This document shows, piece by piece, positions 22,400 through 33,279 of a DNA stretch of 64,000 nt. Made by a program: the position numbers and the translations under genes. The notes below the pieces were generated by a model. It saw nothing but the letters and a program-made list of their open reading frames with translations. It did no database searches and was not told the DNA's origin. Position 1 is the first letter of the stretch. Every line of letters starts with the position of its first letter. The DNA comes from Liolophura sinensis (taxonomy: Eukaryota; Mollusca; Polyplacophora; Chitonida; Chitonidae), in assembly GCF_032854445.1 (NCBI RefSeq), contig NC_088297.1:3843991-3907990 (forward strand), read 5' to 3'.

Positions 22400-22765
22400 T
22401 GACGAAAAATTGGAGTTTCACGTCATACTCAAGAATATTTCACAATATTTCATATTGGGCCACGCTAAACACATCGGCCACGGAAACACAGCATTTCGTA
22501 AATGGAAATTAACATATTGCTAACGATCTGTCGGCCTTTATTAAATAAATATGGCAAAACGTAGGCTGGGTATGTCTAGAATACTTTATTGTCCGAGGTT
22601 TTACCTAAGGATCAACAGTATATCCATCGTATCACGACGGTGGCGCTTTACAGAGGGGCACTCTCAATGCCGACATATTTATAGTGCACCCGAACTGAGA
22701 TGCCATGTTGAATACATCAGACACGATGCTTCACCCAGTCACTGCTCGCTGACGCCGAGTTCATT
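22400..22765. mobile_element. degenerate SINE fragments (families 1 and 3)
   Basis: TTTCACGTCATACTCAAGAATATTTCAC near 22415 recalls the family 1 tail. The stretch near 22660-22765 (TGAGATGCCATGTTGAATACATCAGACACGATGCTTCACCCAGTCAC) matches the body of family 3 at 49711-50014. Confidence 0.55.
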
Positions 22766-22811
22766 AGGTATCATCACGACACCTTTGTGAAAACTTCACT
22801 TAAGTCATGTC

Positions 22812-23900
22812 ATGATATTTATAGTGCTACATGCAACTCTTCATATTGGTAGTGTTGTCTCGTGATATTGACAGTGCTACACGTACCTCTTCATATTGGT
22901 AGTGTTGTCTCATGATATTGCTGGAGCTACATGTACCTTTTCATGTGGATAGTGTTGTCTTGTGATATTGACAGTGCTACATTTACCTTTTCATATTGAT
23001 AGTGTTGCCTGATGATATTGGTAGTGCTACATGTACCTCATCATATTGATACTGTTGCCTCGTATACTGATAGTGCTACATATACTTTTTCATGTTGACA
23101 GTGCTGCCTCGTGATATTGATAGTGCTACATGCATATTTTTATGTTGATACTGTTGCCTGGTGATATTAATAGTGGTACATATACTTTTTCATGTTGAAA
23201 ATTGTTGTCTCGTGATATTGATAGTGCTACATTTACCTTTGCATGTTGATAGTGTTGTCGGGTGATGTTGCTGGAACTACACGTACCTTTTTAATGTTGA
23301 TAGTGTTGCCTTGTGATATTAATAGTGGTACATACACTTTTTCATGTTGATAGTGTTGTTCCGGTGATATTGATAGTGCTACATTTACCTTTTCATATTG
23401 ACAGTGTTGCCTCGTGGTATTCCTTTTCATATTGATACTGTTGCCTCCTGATATTGATAGTGTTGCCTCGTGATATTAATAGTGATAGATGTACCTCTTC
23501 ATATTGATAGTGTTGTCTCGTGATATTGATAGCTCTACATGCACCTTTTCATACTGATAGTGTTGCTTCTTGACATTGATTGCTACATGTACCTTTTTAT
23601 ACTGATAGTGTTGCCTCATGATATTAATAGTGCTAGATGTACCTTCTTCATATTGATAGTGTTACCTCGTGACATTGATAGTGCTACATATACCTTTTTA
23701 TATTGATAGTGTTGCCTCGTGATATTAATAGTGCTAGATGTACCTCTTCATATTGGTAGTGTTGCCTCGTGACATTGGCCTGCTTTCTCGCGATATTACT
23801 GTGCTTTTTCGAGATACTGTATAATTATGTCTTGTGATAATATGCTGTCTTTCAGTATTGATAGTTCCAATTCGTGATGTTGATAGAACTGCATGTTGGT
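22812..23900. repeat. tandem array, ~50-bp unit, ~19-20 copies
   Basis: Unit of the form GTGTTGCCTCGTGATATTGATAG + TGCTACATGTACCTTTTCATATTGATA, period 50 bp in the left part. The two halves resemble each other (ATATTGATAGTG), so the unit is probably a dimer of an older ~25-bp repeat. Units become irregular after about 23400. Not coding in any frame. Confidence 0.92.
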
Positions 23901-24398
23901 ACTGATAGTGTAGAATACCTGAAAACATAAATCCGCGGCTGAATCAACTGGAGCTGGATTCGAACTTGTGGACTCACTGATCAGATTGCTTGCTAGAAGC
24001 TTTGTTACACAATTTTCTTAATGCACGTGCTTTCGCCCAGGCTGAATTCGCAAGAAGCCGATTAATAATTAAAAGCTTAGCTGGGTCTTTGTTTACTTAT
24101 ATCATTGTATTATTCGCCCACTCTCTATCCGGCTTTGTCTAAGAACTAGTGGCTTACACAGGCCTACACCAATCCCGGGGATCAGAACTGGCTTTCTAAG
24201 AGGTACAGGTAGGTTAAATCAATGATATATAGATCTGCAAAAAACACCCAATAGAATCGCGGCTTTTAAATCACGTGATAATTCACCAAGACCCAAGAGT
24301 ATAATACATACGCCATAGTCTACGAGTTACTGCCCTTACATATGGTCCAACGGCCCTTCCATATATTCAGTACATTTACAAGCAGTCTATTATTTCAG
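23901..24398. other. non-coding, tRNA-like B-box remnant
   Basis: CTGGAGCTGGATTCGAACTTGTGG near 23950 is a B-box-like remnant on the minus strand, like SINE family 4. Nothing else recognised. Confidence 0.4.
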
Positions 24399-24494
24399 GC
24401 ACAAGTACCTACAGCGCCGGGCTCGGTTGACAGTTCGTGTAATTGGACTGCACGAGGGACATACCATTAGCGACAGGCGTGTGACGAACATAAG
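24399..24494 (+). CDS. isolated internal exon, gene unidentified
   Basis: A 96-bp block bounded by a strong acceptor (CAGTCTATTATTTCAG|G) and a perfect donor (ATAAG|GTAAGT). Only one phase is open (1 nt to finish a codon, 31 codons, 2 nt left), reading HKYLQRRARLTVRVIGLHEG and then HTISDRRVTNIR. The other two phases contain stops. It is GC-richer than the flanks. It could belong to the plus-strand gene suggested at 16959 or 18403; the donor at 18547 has the matching phase. Product not recognised. Confidence 0.5.
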
Positions 24495-25740
24495 GTAAGT
24501 CCTCTTTACTCTCCATACTTTACCATCTAAAAAAAAACCAAAAAAACTAAAATGTCAATGTTCGCAGTATGGATTTATATACACGAGAATATTACATCTG
24601 ATTTTATTTAGGATACTGTGTGTTCTAAACTTCCCAAAACTGTCATGTTTACATAAATGTAGAATGTATATATCTGTGCTGTATAATACGTAAGTAGTTA
24701 TAACTCCGAAACAAAAGTCACACTTCCTTGGGACACAACCTTTGGGCATTCTCCATTGCCATCCCTTGATGATGTGATGATGGAGTCATGATGAGGTGTC
24801 TGTAGTCAATATTTCTTCATATTTTACCTGAGTGTTTGTATAATTCACGATTAAGTACTCGTAGGCAATATTTCTCTTTTTTTTTATACCTCACTGTTTG
24901 TCGTGTTTTACCTGAGTGCTTGTATATATCATAATTTCTTCCTGTTTTACTCGAGTGGTTGCGAAGTCAGGATTATAATTGTCCGTAGGCGATATCTCTT
25001 CGAGTTTTACCCCAAGCATTGACTTAAGTCATGATATCAGTATCCGATGTGATTCAGTATCTGTAAGTGATATTTCTTTGTGTTTTACCCTAACGATACG
25101 GGCAATTTCCTTCTCATCCACGTTTTTTTCAATGATCAACGAATAGTTCACATTTTTGTCTAGAAATGTAGACCTTGCCGAACTGTCAATCAAGTTCACG
25201 CATTTGACCAATCATAATCAGTATTGTTTGCTAGTAGGACAACCAGATGTCCCACACATTGGTTACAAATGTTTGATTGTTCTGGGACATTGGATGTGGG
25301 TGGATCCATTCATAGACGTACCGAATGTTTCTTCAGCCAATAAGAGTATACATGTATATATTTCCGAGGCTACCTCGAGGTTTAATATTCCTGCAATATC
25401 ATTGTTGTTTCAGTATTCCAGTTTTCAACAAACATTTCACAGTGAACATTTAACAAAATGTATCTTATCGTTAAATCCGTCAGCAATTTCATTTTCATTT
25501 CTGGCTTAACGTTTTATTTGAAGCTCGGCCCTCTATTTCTGGAAGGTGTTGGTAGATACATCAAAGTGATTCGAAAAAAATAATATATAAATACTGACTG
25601 CCGAAATTTTGTTTTCCTGGATGGGATTTCTTCGCGTTGAACTGTTAGCGTACACCATCAAAGAACTAGAAAAATACCGGTATAGGAAGTAAGAGGAAGT
25701 ACACTGTGAGAAGCAGCCAACAGTTATTTGTGATAACGGA
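24495..25740. other. non-coding, nothing recognised
   Basis: AT-rich sequence containing a loose repetition of TTTTACC.GAGTG.TTGTAT / CAATATTTCTTC between about 24800 and 25100. An open frame of 117 codons at 25156-25509 has no splice sites, domain or compositional signal. Confidence 0.4.
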
Positions 25741-25741
25741 A

Positions 25742-25828
25742 TTTATTCATTTATTTATTTGAATGGAGTTTCACCCCATCTTAAGAATTTTCACTTACGT
25801 GACGGCGGTAAGGAATATGGTGGAAGTA
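25742..25828 (-). mobile_element. SINE family 1 tail, diverged
   Basis: TTTATTCATTTATTTATTTGAATGG then TTTCACCCCATCTTAAGAATTTTCACTTACGTGACGGCGG, the tail and first body block. Confidence 0.7.
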
Positions 25829-26879
25829 AAAGAAGTGCATGAATGTTGCAGTGATGACGTTAAGACGCTATATTCTATAGTAATGAATTAAAACAGTATG
25901 CATATCGTTTGGCATACTGCCTAGTGTATAAGATGTCGTTAACGAAAACATGTTTCTGAGTTGTGCTGTGATTGCAACTGTCCTGGTATCTAACGTGACG
26001 AATGTATGCAAAGCACCTAGCCCAATGGGAATTAGACACAATGGAACAGAGTGCCACAGATTCTAGACATTGTTAGTATTGGCTTGCCAGAGAACTACAG
26101 TCATCGTAAACTTTAAGAGTTAAGGATAATATGTTATGTCGAAAAACTGCAATGACCACTTAGATACTATGCCATGTGTTTTTATTTTGTTATTACACTC
26201 AAACAATTAATCTGTTCATTTTAAAGGAGAATCTATTGTCTGAGTAATGCTAGAGTATGTTCTTCTATTGCAGCAGATTGTTCTGTTAAATATAACACAT
26301 GTAGTCTACTCATTCTACTCATTCAAAGAGTCTATTAGTTCAGCAGGGTATTATGTTGAATATGACACAGTATAGTGTTATAATAACAGAATATATTCTA
26401 GCAACACTCAGACAACAGACTATCCGTTAAAATTAACAGATTAGTTTTTTGAGTGTATATATTTATTTCTACGACGAAATCCTCGTCTCAATCCCTAGTG
26501 TAAATCAATGTATGTCATCAGCTTTTCACGGCGTTTGCGCAGATTTTCATGTAAAAAGATCTTACCAGAAGCCAATCTTGCCCAAGCCTGCGTGGCATAA
26601 CCACTGTAGCGTGACCATGCTTGCAAGAATAAGGTTTTATACCCAAACAAAGCCGAACTAAGCTTCGGCTTATATTTATTTAGTGTAACTACCTTGCGAC
26701 ACATCGGTCAGCTACCATGCCCAGTCAGCGTGTTATGTTACTCTGAGTTCAAGTGCAGCTCATACGTGGTGTTTGGCTGTACTTACAAAGAGTGGTATTA
26801 TTAAAAGCTTAGCGCCTTTGCTGTTCAACAGAATTGTAACATAGCGCATACATGCGTGGTTTTAGATTTTTTTTTATAT
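25829..26879. other. non-coding, nothing recognised
   Basis: AT-rich. A loosely inverted pair of segments (TCTGAGTAATGCTAGAGTATGTTCT near 26240 and the complement-like AGAATATATTCTAGCAACACTCAGAC near 26388) could be an old foldback element. Confidence 0.4.
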
Positions 26880-27035
26880 TATTGCTGCTTTACCCCGCAC
26901 TAGAATAATCGCTTATACGGCTGCTACTAGCAGGTTGCTGACAGACCATCCCATATACGGCCGGAGAGGAAGCCAGCATAAGCTTGACTTGACCAGAGAA
27001 TGCTGGGTCATTGCGCCGCGCCGGCGTGCACATTC
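26880..27035 (-). mobile_element. SINE family 1, degenerate
   Basis: CAGGTTGCTGACAGACCATCCCATATACGGCCGGAGAGGAAGCCAGC and ATGCTGGGTCATTGCGCC blocks remain in order. Confidence 0.7.
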
Positions 27036-27357
27036 TCTTGGCCACGGAATATGTGTGTCATATTTAGCAGGTTAATCTCTTGCAATGGCAAAATACATTC
27101 TAACATCACTCAGATAACAGATTTTCCTTTAAAAATTTACATTTTTTGAGTATACGTTATCACTTTCAAAATCAAAAAAAGACTTTTTGTGAAATTCACA
27201 GACAGCATGGTTAGTTTCAATATCAAGAGGACACCTTTTATGCCGCTTTTCGGAATCTGGAAATTTGCAGAGGATTCCCAGGCCAAAATATCTGAACGAA
27301 GTTCTTAGAAGGCAAGAAGTGTCTTTCCTTGACTGAATGACTAACCTTCGTGTTCTC

Positions 27358-27718
27358 TACCGGTCCCAATAGCACAATTCTTAGAGCGTCCGCATCGGAA
27401 ACGGTAGATCCAGGGTCAATCCTTGATCGAGTCACACCTAAGACCAATAAAGAGGAAGTTGTAACTTCCTCGCTTGGCGTTCGGTATGAAGGGGGATTGT
27501 GCCACGACTGGTTGACCCGTATCAGTATAATGGCCTGGGCGGGAGCAGCTGACCAGCCTTCGGTAAGGACGTCTCAGTGAAGCAGCACTAGATAGGATGG
27601 AAATCCATCCTGCAATAAGGAGGCACATTACATGCACTCAAATGACTCCTTCGTCGCCATATGGACTGAAAAATTGTAAAGTACGACGTCAAGGACCCAA
27701 GCACCTCCACTCACTCGT
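27358..27718 (+). mobile_element. SINE family 2, full length but mutated
   Basis: Head CCGGTCCCAATAGCACAATTCTTAGAGCG, B-box GGGTCAATCC, body with GAGGAAGTTGTAACTTCCTCGC, tail ending CAAGCACCTCCACTCACTCG. Confidence 0.87.
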
Positions 27719-27744
27719 GTTCATTTAGCGTGTATCTATGGGCG

Positions 27745-27935
27745 GGTTGTTCCATTTTCCACCTTTCACTTCTTCGGCTGCGCCTTTTAGTCAGTAGGTT
27801 TGTCAGGTTCATGTTGTAGAGCGGTGGTTTATTACTATTCCTATGGAGCCACATGCACCCAGTTTTTCCCGGTCATTCACCTGGTCACCAACGTGTATAG
27901 CGGAATTGTTTTCAATACCGCGTTAAACACACAAT
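27745..27935 (+). mobile_element. SINE family 4 fragment
   Basis: TTTAGTCAGTAGGTTTGTCAGGTTCATGT and GAGCGGTGGTTTATTACTATTCC then a degenerate tail. Confidence 0.5.
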
Positions 27936-28930
27936 GAACAATTGATAAATAGATATGTGTCAGCACTTTAAGTCAGTAATCACAAAGCCAGCAAGTTTCT
28001 ACGAAATTAACAAAGTAAAAAAGCTAAGAATATTGTTTTATTGTTAGGGGAAAACTATATATGTAGAAGTTAATTCTTGAGTGTATGAATTTGAAATGTG
28101 AATCTTTGTTCGTCAGGGAAGTCCTAAATAGAAAAACATAAGGATATTGTTTCATTGGAATTTCTGAATCAAATGATTATACCTCAGTACATTGGGGAAA
28201 GTCTTTCTTATGGATATACAACTTCTTGGTTTATTAACACGGCGTTTCGATGTAGTTACTACATCGTTATCAAGCACTTCTTAACGATGTTAGTAACTAC
28301 ATCGAAACGTCGTGTTAATAAACCAAGAAGATTCGTTAGAAAGCCTTCCCAGTGTACTTCAACTTTTAAATGCCACTCAAACATTTTAACCACAATACAT
28401 GACTAGATGACGTTTTCAGGCTTTTCTATATGAGTGTATTGACATATAGTTAATGAGGGCACGGAGGGACCCTCTGGGAGGTATGCTTATATATATACAG
28501 GGGACTTATAACAATTGTACACAATGAGGTATGCAAGGGGTGTAAATATCTCAACAGTTCAAGTTTAATTAGAGCCGATAAGCTGGAGCTTGTCCAACAA
28601 ATCCTTTGCGCAAGTGCGAAGCGATCTAGAACTGAGCTATATCCTATGGATTACCCGAAGTTTAACCTGGTACTGCAGTTCTCCCCATGCATGTAATAAA
28701 GCCGATGATTTGATAGCGCGATTTGATAATATAAAGGTTTGGGCGTTATAGAGGAAGAAAGAGCGCAAATTGCACGTCTATGCTCGACATTATATAAGGT
28801 TTGCAGGGAAGTTTACCCTATATACAAGGTCAACCGAAGTCCCCAAATTAATAAATAAATTGTCTCTATAGAATCAGTGAGCACTTATTTCAGCTTGTAG
28901 GTCCTCGCTGGGATAGATAGTGTAACCACT
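27936..28930. other. non-coding; holds a long hairpin
   Basis: Apart from the hairpin at 28222-28330 nothing is recognised. No splice-bounded exon seen. Confidence 0.45.
28222..28330. repeat. near-perfect inverted repeat, 48-bp arms
   Basis: Arm 28222-28269 (CTTCTTGGTTTATTAACACG...) and arm 28282-28330 are reverse complements with one substitution and one single-base indel, separated by a 12-nt loop. The motif CATCGAAACG.CGTGTTAATAAA recalls 3' ends of some retroelements, so two short 3' ends may be joined head to head (inference). Confidence 0.93.
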
Positions 28931-28934
28931 GGCT

Positions 28935-29075
28935 TGCTGCGACTGTCAGGTCCTTGACCAATGAGGTCGCGTGATCGAATCCAGGTCTCGCTGTTTCGAC
29001 TGCGGCTTTGAATCAGGAAGTTTGTCTGGTACCGGGCGAATGTCCACGAGCTTCATTCACTTATAGAACTGATCA
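28935..29075 (+). mobile_element. SINE family 4 fragment
   Basis: TTGACCAATGAGGTCGCGTGATCGAATCCAGGTC (B-box region), then TGCGGCTTTGAATCAGGAAGTTTGTCTGGTACCGGGCGAATG. Confidence 0.6.
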
Positions 29076-29186
29076 CAGTCGTATAGAATTCTTCAGTACC
29101 GGTTTACAGTTGACCGTCAAGTAAATAAATGATAGGATAAGTTGTTGCTGCATGCGAGTCGATCTTTGAAAATAATACATGCATAA

Positions 29187-29453
29187 TTATTTATTTATTT
29201 ATTTATTTATTTGATTGGTGTTTTACGCCGTACTCAAGAATATTTCACTTATACGACGGCGGCCAGCATTATGGTGGGTGGAAACCGGGCACAGCCCCAC
29301 GACCATCCGCAGGTTGCTGAAAGACCTTCCACACACGCCCGTAGAGGAAGCCAGCATGAGATGGACTTGAACTCACAGCGACCGCATTGGTGAGAGACTC
29401 CTGGGTCATTACGCTGCGCTAGCGCGCCAACCAACTGAGCCACGGAGGGCCCC
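29187..29453 (-). mobile_element. SINE family 1, full length
   Basis: (ATTT)n tail at the left, body, and tRNA-like head ending GCGCCAACCAACTGAGCCACGGAGGGCCCC at the right. It lacks about 13 bp in the GCCCGGGGGAAAC block. Confidence 0.92.
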
Positions 29454-29907
29454 TACTACACGCATATACCACAGCATAAGAAGCCCCTATTTGTAATAAC
29501 ACCTCATACCGATAAAATGTCACTTGGCGTTATTTGTCGGTCTAAATACAGTCGTATTAATTATGAAAGTCATCCGTAAAAGCTGGCCGAGGGTTAAAGT
29601 GGGATCAGGAGAGCCTAAAATAAGACCAATATGTTGGAGGTACTCCAATGTGCATGTATACGACGACCAAATTAGAGTCGATATCGTTGAGGCAGCACAT
29701 GAATATTCAAACCGGTCACACTATAACGGGACTGACTTCTGTCTATAAATAATTAAACCGATCGTGTTTCAGAAGTTGGTTTGCTGCTGTTGATTGTATA
29801 TTTTAGCTACGATGGTGCATTTTCACCATAATAGCCGAAACCACTAAGTTTATTTATTTACATGTATTCATTTATTTGGTCTTTAATGTCTTCCATTGTT
29901 TTCTACC
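29454..29907. other. possible small coding end, otherwise unrecognised
   Basis: From the ATG at 29563 a plus-strand frame stays open to the TAA at 29746-29748 and reads, in part, YSNVHVYDDQIRVDIVEAAH. It has no clear acceptor and no recognised family, so I do not call a gene. Confidence 0.25.
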
Positions 29908-30048
29908 GTTGTCGGTCCGGTGTCAGTATAATGTGATTAGGTGGAGTGTCATGTCTGGTGTCTTCGGCATGATACTTCAATGATGCCAGCACTTTGGTGG
30001 CATAGACTCGCTCTGCCACAAGGAAGACACAGTGTATACAGTGTATCC
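29908..30048 (+). mobile_element. SINE family 3, 3' part, degenerate
   Basis: GTCAGTATAATGTGATTAGGTGGAGTGTCATGTCTGGTGTCTTC and GCACTTTGGTGGCATAGACTCGC match the reverse complement of the family 3 copy at 49711-50014. Confidence 0.7.
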
Positions 30049-30062
30049 CTACTTAGAGGTCC

Positions 30063-30298
30063 GGGGGCCTCCGTGGCTCAGTTGTTTAGCGCGCTAGCGT
30101 AGCGTAATGACCCAGGAGCCTCTCACCTGTGCGGTCGCCGGGAAGTCCAGCTCATGCTGGCTTCCTCTCCGGCCGTACGTGGGAAGGTCCTGCAGCAGCC
30201 CGCGGATGGTCGTGTGTTTCTTCCCACCACAATGCTGTCCGCCATCGTATAAGTGAAATATTCTTCAGTATGGCGTAAAACACCAATGAAATAAAAAA
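30063..30298 (+). mobile_element. SINE family 1, nearly full length
   Basis: GGGGCCTCCGTGGCTCAGTTGTTTAGCGCG head to AAAACACCAATGAAATAAAA tail; it lacks the GGGCTCTGCCCGG block. Confidence 0.9.
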
Positions 30299-31404
30299 AA
30301 TAGCTTGAAGGTCAGTTCTTAATGTCCAAATGCTGTTTTCCTGGCTTCTGCAGATGTTAGTGTCCGTGTGAACTTTCTTGGAACGCTGTTCCATTATACT
30401 CTTTCGAGTCCAGATAATTGTTAGTTTTGTCCAAGTCCCTTGTTAATGGTTCCAGTGTCTCTTTAAAGAGGCGGGTTTTCGCATCCATCTTCATGTACAT
30501 GTATTCTATATGAGAGAAACCTATAGTTTCGCGCCCATGGGCCAGTTTCATGAAACATACTTAATGTTAAGTATATCCCTTAGTTAAGTGCACTTCATAA
30601 TTATATAACATAAGTTGTCATGGTAATTAAGGATTTACTTATCTAAATGAAATGGGGCGGCTTCTTTCACGTGGTCTTAAGCTTCTGTATTCTCTGTGAG
30701 AAAATCGTGTCCAATTTCTGTTTTCATATACATTGTTTCTGACTTTCTGGTCAGATAACTGGTTCAGGCGATGAGCATGGTTACTTCAGTCTGTCGGTGA
30801 AAGTATTTAATGGTCCAAACTTTAGATTAAAGAGTTCCTCTCACTTGAGGTGGCTGATACGAACTCAACTGTGGCTGTTTTGGACGAAACTTTAAATTGG
30901 AAGGTTTGAAAAGTTTGCCAAACGAAAGGTGGTGTTTTACAGCGAGCAGTCCTGGACTCCGTTTTCTGTGGAGAAACAGACAGGCAGCGGGTAAACTTTG
31001 CGCAAAAATACATTCATTTACCTTTTTAGATGCTTTTTGAAGACTGTAAAAACATTTAAATAACTAAATTCAACGCTGCGTATTACGGGCCATACTGACA
31101 TAGTTCCGCAACTCTGACGTCATGCGCGTCACTTTGTTTGCTTATGTTCACCAGAAGGAAGAATATTTCAACAGATTATTTGAGTAATCTTTTACTCATG
31201 GGTAAAAGAGCGATCCCCAACTGGTAGTATGGTCCACCCGAGAATTCAAACATGTGAACACATTTAACCCTCTCCCAAAGAATCTTCAAGAAATGAATGA
31301 AAGTATTTTGTGCAAAGTTTTCAGTGCTTTCAACTCAAGAATCCCTAATATTAGATGGCGATTATACCGGTCATGGTCATGGCGGTTGTGGCGGTTATAG
31401 CGGT
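30299..31404. other. non-coding; one weak exon candidate
   Basis: At 30755-30802 an acceptor (GACTTTCTGGTCAG) is followed by 16 open codons ITGSGDEHGYFSLSVK and a GTATTT donor. The peptide resembles cadherin-repeat text, but one short exon is not enough for a call. Otherwise unrecognised. Confidence 0.3.
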
Positions 31405-31720
31405 TTTTTTTTTTTTTTTTTTTGATTGGTGTTTTACGCCGTACTCAAGAATATTTCACTTATACGACGGCGGCAGCATTATGGTGGGTGGAAAACAGGA
31501 CAGAGCCCGGGGGAAACCCACGACCATCCGCAGGTTGCTGGCAGACCTTCCCACGTACGGCCGGAGAGGAAGCCAGCATGAGCTGGACTTGAACTCACAG
31601 CGACCGCATTGGTGAGAGACTCCTAGGTCATAAGGCTGCGCTAGCGCGCTAACCAACTGAGCCACGGAGGCCCCCGGTTATGGCGGTTGTTGCGGTTATA
31701 GCGGTTATGGCGGTCATAGC
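31362..31720. repeat. (GGCGGTTAT)n microsatellite interrupted by a SINE
   Basis: GGTCATGGCGGTTGTGGCGGTTATAGCGGTT lies left of the SINE and GGTTATGGCGGTTGTTGCGGTTATAGCGG right of it, so the array existed before the insertion. Confidence 0.88.
31405..31675 (-). mobile_element. SINE family 1, full length, poly-T (poly-A) tail
   Basis: A run of about 18 T replaces the usual (ATTT)n tail. Complete body and head follow, ending CAACTGAGCCACGGAGGCCCCC. It splits a GGTTATGGC-type microsatellite. Confidence 0.93.
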
Positions 31721-32043
31721 AATGAGAGACGATTCTTGCATTCTCGCTGCACCGGCGGCCATTCCTTCATGATTTACTCCTGCATGCCATCTTTGATGGA
31801 TAAGAAGAAATATATGCAATCCAAAATATACTATGTGCATATGGACATATCTGAAGGAGGTGATAAAAAATTTACATATCAAAACCACTGTCAGGGAATA
31901 TTTTTATACACACACATATTACATCGCCGACCATGCTGTCAAACAGAAAAATATAGAGCCAACTGTGTACGTCCTTTGCTGAATATGGGATAAGTCTGTA
32001 CAACATAAACCAGATGCCTCACATGGAACATGCTTGATATAAA
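31721..32043. other. non-coding, nothing recognised
   Basis: AT-rich; no gene or repeat recognised. Confidence 0.45.
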
Positions 32044-32783
32044 CAGCGCAACAAAAGTAAGTTTCCCCCAAAACGTTGTTTGATATCTCCCTTAATATGT
32101 ACCAGATCGGAATGAAATTTTGCACACACCACCCCAGTAATCCGGCGGACGTGGTATATCAAGGATTAACGTGCAGGTGCAATTGTGCGCTAATGGGCAT
32201 GCACAAACTGAAAATCGGTCGATTTTGAACATTTCACAAAAGGAGTCAGACAGATTTTTTACCGCCAAAGTTTGATTTCATCAGAGAATTCGTGTCACCA
32301 GTCCTGAAATATACATGTGGGTGGGCATTAAGGACATGACACACACCACAAGAAATTCATTCGGTTAAACATTACCTGCATTAGGTCTGAGACGCCACCT
32401 TCAGGAAGAGTGGTCAGCCATCCAGCAACGTCAGATCTCACGCCTCATCAACACAATGCCAGCGCGTTGTCGAAATGTGATACAATCTGGTGGCGGCTAC
32501 ACATGATATTGATAATTACATCGAGTGAAAATGATCGAATTCTGTGATAAAATAAAGCATTGCCGTTGAAAAATCTGGTTGACTCCTTTTATGAAATTTT
32601 CAAAATCGACTGATTTTCAGTTTGCGCATGCCCATTACCGCATAACTGCACCTGCACGCTAATCCTTGATATGCAATATCCGCCGGATTACTGGGATGGT
32701 GTGTGCAGAATTTCAAAGCGATCTGGTACATACCACTGAAGATATCAAACAACGTTTTGGGGGAACTTACTTTTGTTACACTG
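32044..32783. mobile_element. Tc1/mariner-derived element with ~216-bp inverted repeats
   Basis: The 740-bp element starts CAGCGCAACAAAAGTAAG and ends with the inverted CAGTGTAACAAAAGTAAG. The arms 32044-32260 and 32568-32783 are long imperfect inverted repeats. The right flank is TA and the left flank is AA, consistent with a TA target with one mutation. A transposase C-terminal remnant lies in the middle. Confidence 0.85.
32387..32506 (+). pseudogene. Tc1/mariner transposase remnant (C-terminus)
   Basis: 39 codons and a TGA read LRRHLQEEWSAIQQRQISRL and then INTMPARCRNVIQSGGGYT. This is the C-terminal end of a Tc1-type DDE transposase (the segment before the usual RGGHTRY end). The N-terminal DNA-binding and most of the catalytic region are deleted. 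It sits centrally between the two inverted repeats, as expected for an internally deleted, non-autonomous copy. Confidence 0.82.
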
Positions 32784-33111
32784 TATATATGGAAAGTGAA
32801 CACAGTTCAATTCCAATTTAAAATTATATTGTTTATAAACAATTGACCTCTCGTGCCACCAGGTTTGACTGGTTTTGGAGTGAATAAATAACTTGAAAAT
32901 TGCACGTATAGAAAGTGAATATAGACAGTTCTGGACCAAGCTTGTTCTATATCTGACTGATGGGTACCACGGTATATATCCTGCATGTACAACCACGCCG
33001 GACTAGTTTTGGCACGAACACGCCGGTGTAATCGCGTTTCATTTTTCTTTGCAGTTAGTAAACCATTGTTCTTCTACAATCACGAACGATGCCAGCACAA
33101 ACGTGGTTAAA
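32784..33111. other. non-coding, nothing recognised
   Basis: AT-rich spacer between the mariner-type element and the next SINE. Confidence 0.5.
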
Positions 33112-33279
33112 GTTATTTATTTGATTGGTGTTTTGCGCCGTACTCAAGAATATTTTCACTTATACGAAGGCGGCCAGCATTATGTTGGGAGGAAAACGGG
33201 CAGAGCCCGGGGGAAACTTACGACCATCCGCATGTTGCTGGAAGACCTTCTCACTTACGGCTGGAGAGGAAGCCAGCAT
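33112..33279 (-). mobile_element. SINE family 1, 5'-truncated, with 11-bp TSD
   Basis: TTATTTATTTGATTGGTGTTTTGCGCC tail through GGAGAGGAAGCCAGC. The direct repeat ACGTGGTTAAA flanks it (33101-33111 and 33280-33290), showing that the truncation happened at insertion. Confidence 0.93.

Noticed and set aside
25156-25509. 117-codon plus-strand frame
   Set aside because: No methionine context of note, no splice sites and no domain; AT-rich composition equal to the flanks.
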